This document shows positions 36,019 through 44,925 of a stretch of DNA of 64,000 nucleotides, piece after piece. The notes under the pieces are model-generated. The model made no database searches. It was given only the letters and a program-made list of their open reading frames with translations, and was not told the origin of the DNA. The position numbers and the translations under genes are program-made. The DNA lies in contig NZ_MLQS01000031.1 in NCBI RefSeq assembly GCF_001866055.1, forward strand, positions 124,001 to 188,000, in the 5' to 3' direction. Numbering within the stretch: the first letter of the stretch is position 1; the number at the start of each line of letters is the position of its first letter. The stretch comes from Anaerobacillus alkalidiazotrophicus. Lineage in GTDB: Bacteria; Bacillota; Bacilli; Bacillales_H; Anaerobacillaceae.

Positions 36019-36474
36019 ATGACAATTTTTCATGGATTTAATACGACTGCTTCTGCTCTAACCGCACAGCGCTTAAGAATGGATGTTGTCGCTTCCAATA
36101 TGGCAAATGTAGATACAACTAGAGGAAGATTTGTTAATGGCGAATGGGAACCATATCGAAGGAAAATGGTTGTAATGGAACCGAACGAAAATCGTTTTTC
36201 TTCACATTTATCAAAGGCGATGGGGAGACAGAGTCAACCTGGAAATGGTGTAAAGGTGAGGCAAATTGTTGAGGACCAAACGCCTTTTAAGCTAGCTTAT
36301 CAACCAGATCATCCAGATGCTGACGCAGAGGGCTATGTCAGGTTACCAAATGTTGATCCATTAAAAGAAATGGTTGATATGATGAGTGCGACTCGTTCTT
36401 ACGAGGCGAATGTAACAACGTTAAATGCCACAAAAAATATGTTAATGAAAGCTCTAGAAATAGGAAAAGGATAA
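36019..36474 (+). CDS. flgC: Flagellar basal-body rod protein FlgC
   Basis: FlgC is a proximal rod subunit. The 151 residues have the flagellar N-terminal heptad motif (LTAQRLRMDVVASNMANVDT) and the C-terminal motif (EMVDMMSATRSYEANVTTLNATKNM). Preceded by GGAGGTGGG. fliE follows after 14 bases. Confidence 0.95.
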   Translation: MTIFHGFNTTASALTAQRLRMDVVASNMANVDTTRGRFVNGEWEPYRRKMVVMEPNENRFSSHLSKAMGRQSQPGNGVKVRQIVEDQTPFKLAYQPDHPDADAEGYVRLPNVDPLKEMVDMMSATRSYEANVTTLNATKNMLMKALEIGKG

Positions 36475-36488
36475 AGGGGGAAAAGTAA

Positions 36489-36794
36489 TTGAATCCAATT
36501 TCTGTAAGGCCTAATTTTGTTATGGATATTCAGAGAGCTGAAACACAAAGGAAACTTACTCCTCATGAAGCGCAAAACAGCTTTAAAACGGCCTTAAATG
36601 AAGCGCTACATAAAGTAAATGATGCTCAACACGCATCGCAAAAGGCAACGGATAAGTTAGCTCGAGGAGAAAGTATTGACTTACACGAAGTAATGATTAC
36701 TGCTCAAAAAGCAAGTATCACCTTACAAACAACAGTAGAAGTACGCAATAAAATTGTAGAAGCTTATCAAGAGATTATGAGAATGCAAGTTTAA
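36489..36794 (+). CDS. fliE: Flagellar hook-basal body complex protein FliE
   Basis: FliE joins the MS ring and rod and is among the first exported proteins. The 101 residues end with the conserved LQTTVEVRNKIVEAYQEIMRMQV. The start is TTG after AAAGGGGG. A 288-base structured gap, unusual for this operon, separates it from fliF. Confidence 0.93.
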   Translation: MNPISVRPNFVMDIQRAETQRKLTPHEAQNSFKTALNEALHKVNDAQHASQKATDKLARGESIDLHEVMITAQKASITLQTTVEVRNKIVEAYQEIMRMQV

Positions 36795-37082
36795 TTGAAG
36801 TAAGACGATTGAATTTTTTATTAAGTGAGTGTAAATCATTAATCCCAAAACAGCTGCGCATAAATCTATATGGATTTACGAACAGTTCACCACTAAATAT
36901 AGTAACTTAGTGGTGAGATTAAATAATGAAATATGAAATGCATTTAAGTAAAAAGTAGTAAACAAATTCTTAAATTCAGAGTAATAGCTTAGGAATTCGC
37001 CAGGAATACTTGGCGATAAAATGTTTAATATTATTACTCTATTAAATATAAGAAAGATGGGATTAGTGAAGTAGGAGGGCGC
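36795..37082 (+). promoter_or_regulatory. Structured gap between fliE and fliF
   Basis: This long gap holds at least three hairpins: TAAATC/GATTTA (about 36861-36878), CACCACTAA/TTAGTGGTG (about 36888-36916), and a nested pair with AGAGTAATA (36978-36986)/TATTACTCT (37032-37040) around TCGCCA (36997-37002)/TGGCGA (37011-37016). None is followed by a U-run, and no open frame is present. They may tune read-through or mRNA stability, or be inserted repeat DNA. Confidence 0.55.
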
Positions 37083-38666
37083 ATGGACGAGAAAATCACA
37101 CTTTATAAAGAAAAAATAATTAATTACTGGACCGGACGAACCAATGTCCAAAAAGGGATGATTGTCGGTTCTTTCCTACTACTTATAGTTCTACTTATCC
37201 TTGTCTCAATGCTAGGTTCACGTACCAACTTAGTACCGTTGTATACAAACTTATCATTTCAAGAAACTGGAGAAATCAAAGCACAATTGGACTCTAGGGG
37301 GATTCCTTCAGAAATCTCTGCTAATGGAACAAGTATATTAGTTCCGGAGACACTTGTTGATACTTTAAAAGTAGAATTAGCAGCAGAGGGAATTCCTAAA
37401 AGTGGTAGTATCGACTATACGACATTTAGAGATCGAATGGGCTTTGGAATGACTGATAATGAATTTAATATTATGGAACGTGCGGCTATGCAAACAGAAC
37501 TAGCTAATTTGATAAAAAGTATTGACGGTGTTCAACATGCCCAAGTTATGATCACATTACCAGAAGAAAGTATTTGGGTTTCTAGTAGTGATCAAACAGC
37601 TTCAGCTTCTGTTCTATTAAATATTCGACCTGGATATCAACTAGATCAGTCACAGATTAGAGCATTGTATCACCTTATTTCAAAGAGTGTTCCTAAACTC
37701 CCTATTGATAATATCGTCATTATGAATCAAATGTTTGAGTATTTAGAGTTAAAAAATGAAAATATGATTGATTCGACACTTACAACATTTGAACAACAAC
37801 GATCTATTCAACGAGAAATTGAGCGTGATCTCCAACGGCAAGTACAGCAAATGTTAGGTACGCTAGTAGGAAGGGATAAAGTAGTAGTTACGGTTACAAC
37901 CGATATTGATTTTACGAAAGAAAATAGAGCTGAAGATTTAGTTGCGCCAGTAGATGAAGAAAACATGTCTGGTTTAGCAGTAAGTATTGAACGAATAACA
38001 GAAACTTATAGTGGTGAAGATTTTCAAGATGGTGGAATTGCTGGTACAGGTGAAACAGATATTCCGGGTTATCCAGGTATAGCGGGAGCTGGAGCTGGAG
38101 ATTACGAACGAGTTGAAGAGCGGATTAATAATGATGTAAATAGAATTCGTCGTGATATTGTAAGTAGTCCGTATCAAGTTAGAGATATCGGAATTCAAGT
38201 TATGGTAGAACCACCTATTCCGGAGGATCTAAATTCATTGCCACCTGAACTATTAAATGATATACAACAAATTTTAAGTACTATCGTTAGAACAAGTATC
38301 TCAAAAGATGTAGTTGATCAACTGACACCAGAGCAAATAAACGAAAAAGTATTTGTTTCATCGCAAAGTTTTGACGGTAAAATTGTATTTGAAGAGATAG
38401 TTGAGACTCAAATTCCGTTTTGGTACTACATTGTTGGCGGACTTATTCTTTTAATTATTCTATTAATCTATTTATTAGTACGTAAAAATAAAAAGGAAGA
38501 TCCAGTAATTGAACCAGAACCAGATATGGTGAGTTTTGATATCCCAAATATTAATGAAGAACAAGAAACAGAAGAAAAAGCCCGTAGAAAACAACTAGAA
38601 AAAATGGCAAGGGAAAGGCCTGAAGAATTCTCAAAGCTTGTTCGAACATGGCTATCTGAAGATTAA
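37083..38666 (+). CDS. fliF: Flagellar MS-ring protein FliF
   Basis: FliF forms the membrane MS ring, the base of the flagellum. The 527 residues have a first transmembrane segment at about 24-46 (GMIVGSFLLLIVLLILVSML), a large periplasm-side region with ring-building motifs (YTNLSFQETGEIKAQLDSRG and ARVMITLPEE-like AQVMITLPEES), and a second membrane segment at about 440-461, followed by a C-terminal tail that binds FliG. TAGGAGGG precedes the ATG. fliG follows after 12 bases. Confidence 0.96.
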   Translation: MDEKITLYKEKIINYWTGRTNVQKGMIVGSFLLLIVLLILVSMLGSRTNLVPLYTNLSFQETGEIKAQLDSRGIPSEISANGTSILVPETLVDTLKVELAAEGIPKSGSIDYTTFRDRMGFGMTDNEFNIMERAAMQTELANLIKSIDGVQHAQVMITLPEESIWVSSSDQTASASVLLNIRPGYQLDQSQIRALYHLISKSVPKLPIDNIVIMNQMFEYLELKNENMIDSTLTTFEQQRSIQREIERDLQRQVQQMLGTLVGRDKVVVTVTTDIDFTKENRAEDLVAPVDEENMSGLAVSIERITETYSGEDFQDGGIAGTGETDIPGYPGIAGAGAGDYERVEERINNDVNRIRRDIVSSPYQVRDIGIQVMVEPPIPEDLNSLPPELLNDIQQILSTIVRTSISKDVVDQLTPEQINEKVFVSSQSFDGKIVFEEIVETQIPFWYYIVGGLILLIILLIYLLVRKNKKEDPVIEPEPDMVSFDIPNINEEQETEEKARRKQLEKMARERPEEFSKLVRTWLSED

Positions 38667-38678
38667 GGAGGCAACTGT

Positions 38679-39692
38679 GTGGTTAGCAAAAGAAAAGAGT
38701 TAACTGGTAGAGAAAAGGCAGCGATTCTTCTCATCTCCTTAGGGCCTGATGTATCTGCTCAAGTTTACAAACATTTATCAGAAGAAGAAATTGAAAAATT
38801 AACCCTAGAAATTGCTGGCGTTCGTAAGGTAGAGTCAACAATGAAGGAAGAAATTATTGATCAATTTCACCAATTAGCAATGGCTCAAGATTATATTACC
38901 CAGGGTGGAATCGGTTATGCAAAAAATGTTTTAGAGAAAGCACTTGGTGAACAACAAGCGATGGAAATCATTAGCCGCTTAACATCAACTCTTCAAGTAA
39001 AACCTTTTGATTTTGCAAGAAAAGCTGACGCTGGCCAAATATTAAATTTTATTCAAAATGAACACCCACAAACAATTGCGTTAATATTGTCTTATTTAGA
39101 GTCTGTCCAAGCTGCACAAATTTTATCTGAGTTACCTCAAGAAATGCAGGCTGATATTGCAAAGCGGATTGCGTTAATGGATAGTACCTCACCAGAAATT
39201 ATTAATGAGGTAGAAAACATATTAGAGAGAAAACTTTCAGCTACAGTAACGCAAGACTATACGAAAACCGGTGGAATTGAAACAGTAGTGGAAGTATTAA
39301 ATAGTGTAGATAGAAGCACAGAAAGAACGATTTTAGATGCACTAGAAATTCAAGATCCTGAACTGGCTGAAGAAATCAAGAAACGTATGTTTGTATTCGA
39401 AGATATTGTTACACTTGATAATCGTTCAATTCAACGTGTTATTAGAGACGTAGAGAATGAAGACTTACAACTTGCATTGAAAGTTGCTAACGATGAGGTC
39501 AAGGAAGTCGTCTTTAAAAACATGTCACAACGAATGTCCGAAACGTTTAAAGAGGAAATGGAGTTTATGGGCCCTGTACGTTTACGTGATGTTGAAGAGG
39601 CTCAAACAAGAATCGTTTCAGTAATCCGAAGACTTGAAGAAGCGGGTGAAATTGTCATTGCTCGTGGTGGAGGAGATGATATTATTGTCTAG
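38679..39692 (+). CDS. fliG: Flagellar motor switch protein FliG
   Basis: FliG is the C-ring protein that meets the stator and switches rotation. The 337 residues start at GTG after AAGGAGG. Middle-domain EHPQTIALILSYL lies near residue 125, and the C-terminal torque helix includes RSIQRVIRDVENEDLQLALK. The 3' end overlaps the fliH start. Confidence 0.96.
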   Translation: MVSKRKELTGREKAAILLISLGPDVSAQVYKHLSEEEIEKLTLEIAGVRKVESTMKEEIIDQFHQLAMAQDYITQGGIGYAKNVLEKALGEQQAMEIISRLTSTLQVKPFDFARKADAGQILNFIQNEHPQTIALILSYLESVQAAQILSELPQEMQADIAKRIALMDSTSPEIINEVENILERKLSATVTQDYTKTGGIETVVEVLNSVDRSTERTILDALEIQDPELAEEIKKRMFVFEDIVTLDNRSIQRVIRDVENEDLQLALKVANDEVKEVVFKNMSQRMSETFKEEMEFMGPVRLRDVEEAQTRIVSVIRRLEEAGEIVIARGGGDDIIV

Positions 39693-40476
39693 AGTGATTA
39701 AGTCATCTTTTGTCAATAATACAAAGTCAGAAAAAAAAACGATTGGTTTAAAAAAGGTTATTACAAATGAAAACGATGGTGCTATTGTTGTATCTGAAAA
39801 CCAAGATACTATAAGGGCTAAATCAGCAGAGGATGAACTTGAAAAAGTAAGGTTGGAAGCTGAAAAGCTATTAAGTGATGCTCAGTTAGAATATGAGCGT
39901 GTTCAACAAAAGATCAATGAAGAAATTATCGAGAGCCAAAAAAGGGCAGAGGAGTTATTTAAACAAGCTGAAGAAAAAGGTTATAATGAAGGATTCCAAC
40001 ATGGACTTCATGAAGGGCAAAGACAATACGAGACTGCTATAGAAGAAGCAAAAGATATAGTTACTTCTTCAAGGAAAGATTATTTCCATCGTCTTGAGGA
40101 AGCAGAGCCAGTTATTGTTCAATTAGCCATAAAAGTTGCTGAAAAAATAATTTCTGAATCTCTTGAGAACAACCAAGAGATTTGGCTTTCAATCGTTAAG
40201 GATGTCATTAATGAAGTTAGAGAACAGGAACATGTGAAAATCTATGTTCATCCACAATGCTTCGAATTAACTTTAAATCATAAAGAAGAACTGCGCTTAT
40301 TATTACCTAATTGTGAGAATTTATCAATTTATCCGGATCTCCATCTTGAAGAGAATGGTTGTACAATTGAAACACCTTATGGAAAAATAGATGCATCAAT
40401 AGACAGTCAGTTAAGTGAAATTAAGTATGCACTGCTTGAAAAACTAAAGGAGATGGGTGGTTATGAAAGCAGCTAG
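39685..40476 (+). CDS. fliH: Flagellar export ATPase regulator FliH
   Basis: FliH holds FliI at the export apparatus. The product is 263 residues starting at TTG (39685), 10-12 bases after GGTGGAGGAG. The ATG at 39676 is too close to that site, but an upstream start cannot be excluded. The centre is a long coiled coil (about residues 50-130, rich in Glu, Lys and Gln); the C-terminal half (VIVQLAIKVAEKIISESLEN) is the V-ATPase E-like domain. It overlaps fliG by eight bases and fliI by 14. Confidence 0.88.
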   Translation: MSRVIKSSFVNNTKSEKKTIGLKKVITNENDGAIVVSENQDTIRAKSAEDELEKVRLEAEKLLSDAQLEYERVQQKINEEIIESQKRAEELFKQAEEKGYNEGFQHGLHEGQRQYETAIEEAKDIVTSSRKDYFHRLEEAEPVIVQLAIKVAEKIISESLENNQEIWLSIVKDVINEVREQEHVKIYVHPQCFELTLNHKEELRLLLPNCENLSIYPDLHLEENGCTIETPYGKIDASIDSQLSEIKYALLEKLKEMGGYESS

Positions 40477-41779
40477 CTTAATAAGTGAAGTAACTACAAT
40501 TAACTCCTACAAACATTTTGGTAAGGTATCACGTGTTGTTGGGTTAACCATCGAATCAAAAGGACCACAAGTTTCTATTGGTGAACTTTGCTATATCATT
40601 ATTGGAAAATCACCAAAACGAAAAGTAATGGCTGAGGTTGTAGGTTTTCGTGATGAGAAAGTACTTCTAATGCCGTTTACGACTGTACATGAGATTAGTC
40701 CAGGGAGTCTTGTAGAGGCCACAAAAAAGCCTCTACAGGTGAAGGTTGGTACTGAACTAATCGGACAAGTTGTCGATGGATTAGGCCAACCTTTGGATGG
40801 TAAGCAACTTCCTAAAGGTTTAACAGCATTTCCGACGGATAATAACCCACCAAACCCTCTGCAACGGCCAAGGATAAAAGACCCATTAAGTTTAGGAGTT
40901 CGTGCTATTGATAGTTTATTTACTGTTGGTAAAGGACAGAGAATGGGTATCTTTGCTGGAAGTGGTGTAGGTAAGAGTACGTTAATGGCTATGATTGCTA
41001 AAAATTCCGATGCAGATATAAATGTTATTGCATTAATTGGTGAACGTGGGCGAGAAGTACGAGATTTTATCGAAAGAGACTTAGGGAAAGAAGGTCTTAG
41101 TAGAACAATTGTAGTTGTTGCGACCTCCGATCAACCAGCTTTGATGAGAATTAAAGGTGCCATGACAGCGACTGCTATTGCTGAGTATTTTAGAAATCAA
41201 GGACAGAATGTTACGTTAATGATGGATTCTGTAACTCGCTTTGCCATGGCGCAGCGAGAAATTGGCTTAGCAATCGGTGAGCCTCCAACGACAAAAGGTT
41301 ACACACCGAGTGTTTTTGCGTATTTGCCAAAATTATTAGAACGTTCAGGTACAGATGAACATGGTACAATTACAGCTTTTTATACAGTTCTCGTAGACGG
41401 AGATGACATGAATGAACCAATTGCTGACGCAGTACGTGGGATCTTAGATGGACATTTAGTTCTCGATCGCAAGTTGGCTAATAAAGGTCAATTTCCGGCT
41501 ATAAACCCATTAAAGAGTATTAGTCGTGTAATGAATGATATTATTGGTCAAGACCATCGTCTCGCAGCTGATCGACTACGTCAATTATTAGCTACCTATA
41601 CAGACGCCGAAGATTTAATAAATATCGGAGCATATAAGCGTGGGACGTCCCGAGATGTAGATGAAGCTATTCTTTCTTACCCAAAAATTATTTCATTTAT
41701 TAAACAATCAACCGAAGAAAAGGTATCCTTTAATGAAGCTGTTCATGTGTTACTCAATGAATTTAAGAAAGGAGATTAA
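40463..41779 (+). CDS. fliI: Flagellum-specific ATPase FliI
   Basis: FliI is the F1-beta-like ATPase energising flagellar export. The product is 438 residues from the ATG within fliH's end, after AAAGGAGATGGG. Walker A GIFAGSGVGKSTLM lies near residue 165, Walker B is VTLMMDSVTRFA, and the IGEPPTTKGYTPSVFA loop is typical. The stop overlaps the fliJ start. Confidence 0.97.
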   Translation: MKAASLISEVTTINSYKHFGKVSRVVGLTIESKGPQVSIGELCYIIIGKSPKRKVMAEVVGFRDEKVLLMPFTTVHEISPGSLVEATKKPLQVKVGTELIGQVVDGLGQPLDGKQLPKGLTAFPTDNNPPNPLQRPRIKDPLSLGVRAIDSLFTVGKGQRMGIFAGSGVGKSTLMAMIAKNSDADINVIALIGERGREVRDFIERDLGKEGLSRTIVVVATSDQPALMRIKGAMTATAIAEYFRNQGQNVTLMMDSVTRFAMAQREIGLAIGEPPTTKGYTPSVFAYLPKLLERSGTDEHGTITAFYTVLVDGDDMNEPIADAVRGILDGHLVLDRKLANKGQFPAINPLKSISRVMNDIIGQDHRLAADRLRQLLATYTDAEDLINIGAYKRGTSRDVDEAILSYPKIISFIKQSTEEKVSFNEAVHVLLNEFKKGD

Positions 41780-42219
41780 TGATGTCCTTTCAATACACGC
41801 TACAAAAAGTATTAGAAGTAAGAGAAAATGATAAATTAGTCGCTGAAAAAGAGTTTGCTATAGCTACAAGGCAGTTTGAAGAAGCGGCAACACGATTGTA
41901 TGAGTTGCTTAAAAAAAAGGAAGATTATGAAAAACATTATAATAATCGGATTGAAGCAGGAATTCCTATTTTTCAAATCCAACAGTCATATTCTCTCTTA
42001 ACACGACTGCAAGAACAAATTGATCAATTGCAGTATACGACACAAAAAGCTAGGGAAAATATGAATAGAAAGCAAAATCTATTAGTAGAAAAGTCTGTAG
42101 AACTAAAAAAATATGAAAAAATGAAACAAATAAAATATGAAGAGTATTTAGAAGAAGAAAAACGTTTAGAAAACACATTGATGGATGAAATCTCCGTTCA
42201 ACTGTTTGTGAAACGGTGA
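41779..42219 (+). CDS. fliJ: Flagellar export chaperone FliJ
   Basis: FliJ is a small coiled-coil protein that couples FliI to the export gate. The 146 residues are almost wholly helical, starting FQYTLQKVLEVRENDKLVAE and ending EEEKRLENTLMDEI. A second ATG lies three bases downstream. Sequence similarity in FliJ proteins is low; the call relies on length, coiled coil and position between fliI and ylxF. Confidence 0.9.
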   Translation: MMSFQYTLQKVLEVRENDKLVAEKEFAIATRQFEEAATRLYELLKKKEDYEKHYNNRIEAGIPIFQIQQSYSLLTRLQEQIDQLQYTTQKARENMNRKQNLLVEKSVELKKYEKMKQIKYEEYLEEEKRLENTLMDEISVQLFVKR

Positions 42220-42225
42220 AATTAG

Positions 42226-42807
42226 GTGAAAGCATTGAAGAACACTGAACAAAAATATAGTAAATTTCAATGGTTTGTTATGGTAATCTTTATTCCAATT
42301 ATGTTTGCTATCTTGTTATTCAGTATTATTTTAAGTTTTATGGGAATTAGTGTTGTAGATCAAGCAAAGCAAGTGGCTTCGAATATCCCTGTCTTATCTA
42401 ATTATGTAAAAACAGAAGACCAAATAATTGCTGAAGAAGAAAAGGCTAATATAGATGAATTAATGGCTATTATTAATGCCCGTGAAACTGAGTTGTCTCT
42501 ATTGGAACAAACATTATCAACAAAAGAAGAAGAAATACTATCATTATTAAATGAAATTGAGATACTAATGGGGCAACTTGAAGAAAAAAAAGAAACACAA
42601 CTAGAAGTAAAAACAGAATATATAGAAATAGCAAAGTTATACGAAACTATGTCTGCAAAAAATGCAGCAAATATACTAACTCAACTTTCTGGTGATGAAG
42701 CAGCAATTCACTTATCTTTTATTAAAATTGATGCAAGGGCAGCGATATTAGCAAAAATGGCTCCAGATAAAGCTGCTGAATTAATTAGTCTATTAAGTGA
42801 TAACTAA
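42226..42807 (+). CDS. ylxF: YlxF-like membrane protein with MgtE-N-like C-terminus
   Basis: The 193 residues start at GTG, with a single membrane segment at about 14-40 (WFVMVIFIPIMFAILLFSII), a coiled coil at about 70-130, and a C-terminal helical domain (YETMSAKNAANILTQLSGDEAAIHLSFI) like the MgtE N domain and FliG-like helical repeats. The layout fits B. subtilis YlxF, whose role is not settled; MotE-type stator chaperones have the same architecture. Located between fliJ and fliK. Confidence 0.85.
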   Translation: MKALKNTEQKYSKFQWFVMVIFIPIMFAILLFSIILSFMGISVVDQAKQVASNIPVLSNYVKTEDQIIAEEEKANIDELMAIINARETELSLLEQTLSTKEEEILSLLNEIEILMGQLEEKKETQLEVKTEYIEIAKLYETMSAKNAANILTQLSGDEAAIHLSFIKIDARAAILAKMAPDKAAELISLLSDN

Positions 42808-42836
42808 GAGTTAGGTCTTTGAAAGGAGGTGAAAAA

Positions 42837-43988
42837 ATGAACGCTATTAACTTTTTACAACAACGGGTTAATTCTCAGTCTACACAAAGTAGGCAGAATG
42901 TATTCGATAAGAATGAGAATAAAGCATCGTCGTTTATTGATTCATTAAATGGTGCTTTAGGTAAAAAAGATCTTAAATACCCTATAAAAGATGAAGGGCA
43001 TTCAAACTTGAGTAATAATTCTTTAGCAAAAATCATAGAAGGTCTCGGATTAAATAACACAATTTTGGACATAGACAAACTATCCTATCCCTCCTTTCTT
43101 GAGTTAATGGAAACTTTACCAATTGAATTGCAGTTTGAAATTGAACAATTACTTGAACGTAACGTCACATTAAATGATATTTTATCAACAGACGAGCATA
43201 TACAAAACCCAGCCCATATTTTGGTGCTTCTTATGAGTTTAGATCGTTCCGACGAAGATACATCTAATCAGATCATATCAAGGCTACATTCTCAATTAGA
43301 TAAACTTTTACAAATGGAAAAATTACCGAATTCTTTGCAAGCAATGTCTGCAAAGGATAAAGAAGAATTAATGAGATTGTTACAGGGAGAAAAGTACAAC
43401 TTTGATAGGAAGCAGTTGCTTTCGTCTGCATTTTCAAGAGCATCTATAGATGGATTATCGTCTAGCTCAATTGCACTTGGTATATCTGGCCAAGCACCAC
43501 TTAATCCTGTACAGCAATTTGTTTTACATGTCGGAGAAAATCGCGGAAATCAACAAACTGTAGATCAGTTTATACGTCAATTTCAAAAGATAGTAGGAAA
43601 AAGTACGTTGTCACAGTTTCCAAACGGTTTAAATCAATTATCAATTAAGCTTTTTCCTGAGCATTTAGGAAGGCTTGATGTAAAATTAATTCAACAAAAC
43701 GGTAGCATAGTGGCTCAGTTAATGACTACAACCCAAGCGGCTAAACAAGCAATTGATTCTCAGTTACATCATTTAAGACAAGCTTTCTTAGCACAAAATA
43801 TCCAAGTAGAAAAAATTGAAATAACTACACAACATCAACAGCAATCTCTTAATCAATCGGACAGAGAAACGCAAGAAGAAAGAAACAATCAACAACAAAG
43901 TCGTCAACGAGAAGAGAATGATAATAATGAAGAAGAGATCGTTTTTCAAGATTATCTTGAAGATGAAGTCTTTAATATGAAAATTTAA
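42837..43988 (+). CDS. fliK: Flagellar hook-length control protein FliK
   Basis: FliK measures hook length and switches FlhB specificity. The product is 383 residues from the ATG after AAAGGAGGTGA; an ATG at 42819 precedes that site. The N-terminal and middle parts are polar and weakly conserved. The C-terminal hook domain (LSIKLFPEHLGRLDVKLIQQ, then TTTQAAKQAIDSQLHHLRQA) is at about residues 270-345, followed by a Gln/Glu-rich tail. Confidence 0.92.
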   Translation: MNAINFLQQRVNSQSTQSRQNVFDKNENKASSFIDSLNGALGKKDLKYPIKDEGHSNLSNNSLAKIIEGLGLNNTILDIDKLSYPSFLELMETLPIELQFEIEQLLERNVTLNDILSTDEHIQNPAHILVLLMSLDRSDEDTSNQIISRLHSQLDKLLQMEKLPNSLQAMSAKDKEELMRLLQGEKYNFDRKQLLSSAFSRASIDGLSSSSIALGISGQAPLNPVQQFVLHVGENRGNQQTVDQFIRQFQKIVGKSTLSQFPNGLNQLSIKLFPEHLGRLDVKLIQQNGSIVAQLMTTTQAAKQAIDSQLHHLRQAFLAQNIQVEKIEITTQHQQQSLNQSDRETQEERNNQQQSRQREENDNNEEEIVFQDYLEDEVFNMKI

Positions 43989-43997
43989 GGTGGTTGT

Positions 43998-44474
43998 ATG
44001 ATAAATTCCGTAAACCAGAGCTTATTCTTATCTGATCGACAAAATGAAAGAAAAACAGGGCAAGGAACTCTAGACCAAGACGCTTTTTTGAAAATTTTAA
44101 TAACACAATTACAAAACCAAGATCCGTCTAATCCGATGGAGGATAAAGAATTTATTTCACAAATGGCTAATTTTTCAAGTCTAGAACAAATGACTCAAAT
44201 GAATAAAACTCTAACCAATTTTATAGAGATGCAAAAAGACAGTCATTTTCTTTCTCATAGCCAGTTAATTGGTAAGGAAATTAAGTGGGAGCAAGTTGTA
44301 GCGGATACACATGGAGAATCGACCGTTAGAGTTCATGATAGCCTCGTAACAGCGATAAAATTTCAAAACGGGAAGACTAGATTAATTTTAGAAGGTGGGG
44401 AAGTAATAGATACGGTTCAAGTTATTCACATTGCTAGCCCTAATGAAAAGAGTAAAAATAATTCGGAGGTGTAA
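43998..44474 (+). CDS. flgD: Flagellar hook-capping protein FlgD
   Basis: FlgD caps the growing hook and is removed on completion. The 158 residues show the conserved N-terminal block GTLDQDAFLKILITQLQNQD then PSNPMEDKEFISQMANFSSL. It has the short Gram-positive length. The ATG follows AAGGTGG. The next gene starts two bases after its stop. Confidence 0.94.
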   Translation: MINSVNQSLFLSDRQNERKTGQGTLDQDAFLKILITQLQNQDPSNPMEDKEFISQMANFSSLEQMTQMNKTLTNFIEMQKDSHFLSHSQLIGKEIKWEQVVADTHGESTVRVHDSLVTAIKFQNGKTRLILEGGEVIDTVQVIHIASPNEKSKNNSEV

Positions 44475-44476
44475 AG

Positions 44477-44857
44477 ATGGATAAACGAATTCAATCTCAT
44501 CACCTACACCAACTTCCAAAACCAAGAGTTATGACAAAAGGGCAAGGACTGACTACAAAATCCTTTAAGGATATGCTTAATGCTCAAATTAATTGTGATG
44601 GAAAACTTAAAATTAGTAAGCATGCCGAAAAAAGATTGCAGGATCGAGGAATTACGATCGAACCATCAAAATGGTCACAAATTTCAGCTAAGGTCGAAGA
44701 AGCAAAGGCAAAAGGGGTTCATGAATCACTAGTTATATTAAAAGATGCAACATTAGTGGTTAGTACTAAAAATAATACAGTTATCACAGCTTTAGATCGT
44801 GGCGAATCAAAATCACAGATTTTCACGAATATTAATGGCACAATTATTATTGAATAG
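44477..44857 (+). CDS. Flagellar operon protein, TIGR02530 type
   Basis: This is a 126-residue protein, with a disordered N-terminus and a compact C-terminal part (ISKHAEKRLQDRGITIEPSK, then VILKDATLVVSTKNNTVITAL). It matches my recollection of the small TIGR02530 flagellar-operon family found between flgD and flgE in many Firmicutes but missing from B. subtilis. The function is unknown; a hook-related role is inferred from position. GGAGGTG precedes the ATG. Confidence 0.82.
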   Translation: MDKRIQSHHLHQLPKPRVMTKGQGLTTKSFKDMLNAQINCDGKLKISKHAEKRLQDRGITIEPSKWSQISAKVEEAKAKGVHESLVILKDATLVVSTKNNTVITALDRGESKSQIFTNINGTIIIE

Positions 44858-44925
44858 GCTGGACCGAAAAGGAAGCCTTAGACTGTGGACCGATTGAAGC
44901 AGTCATTTATGAGAGGAGAAAAAAG

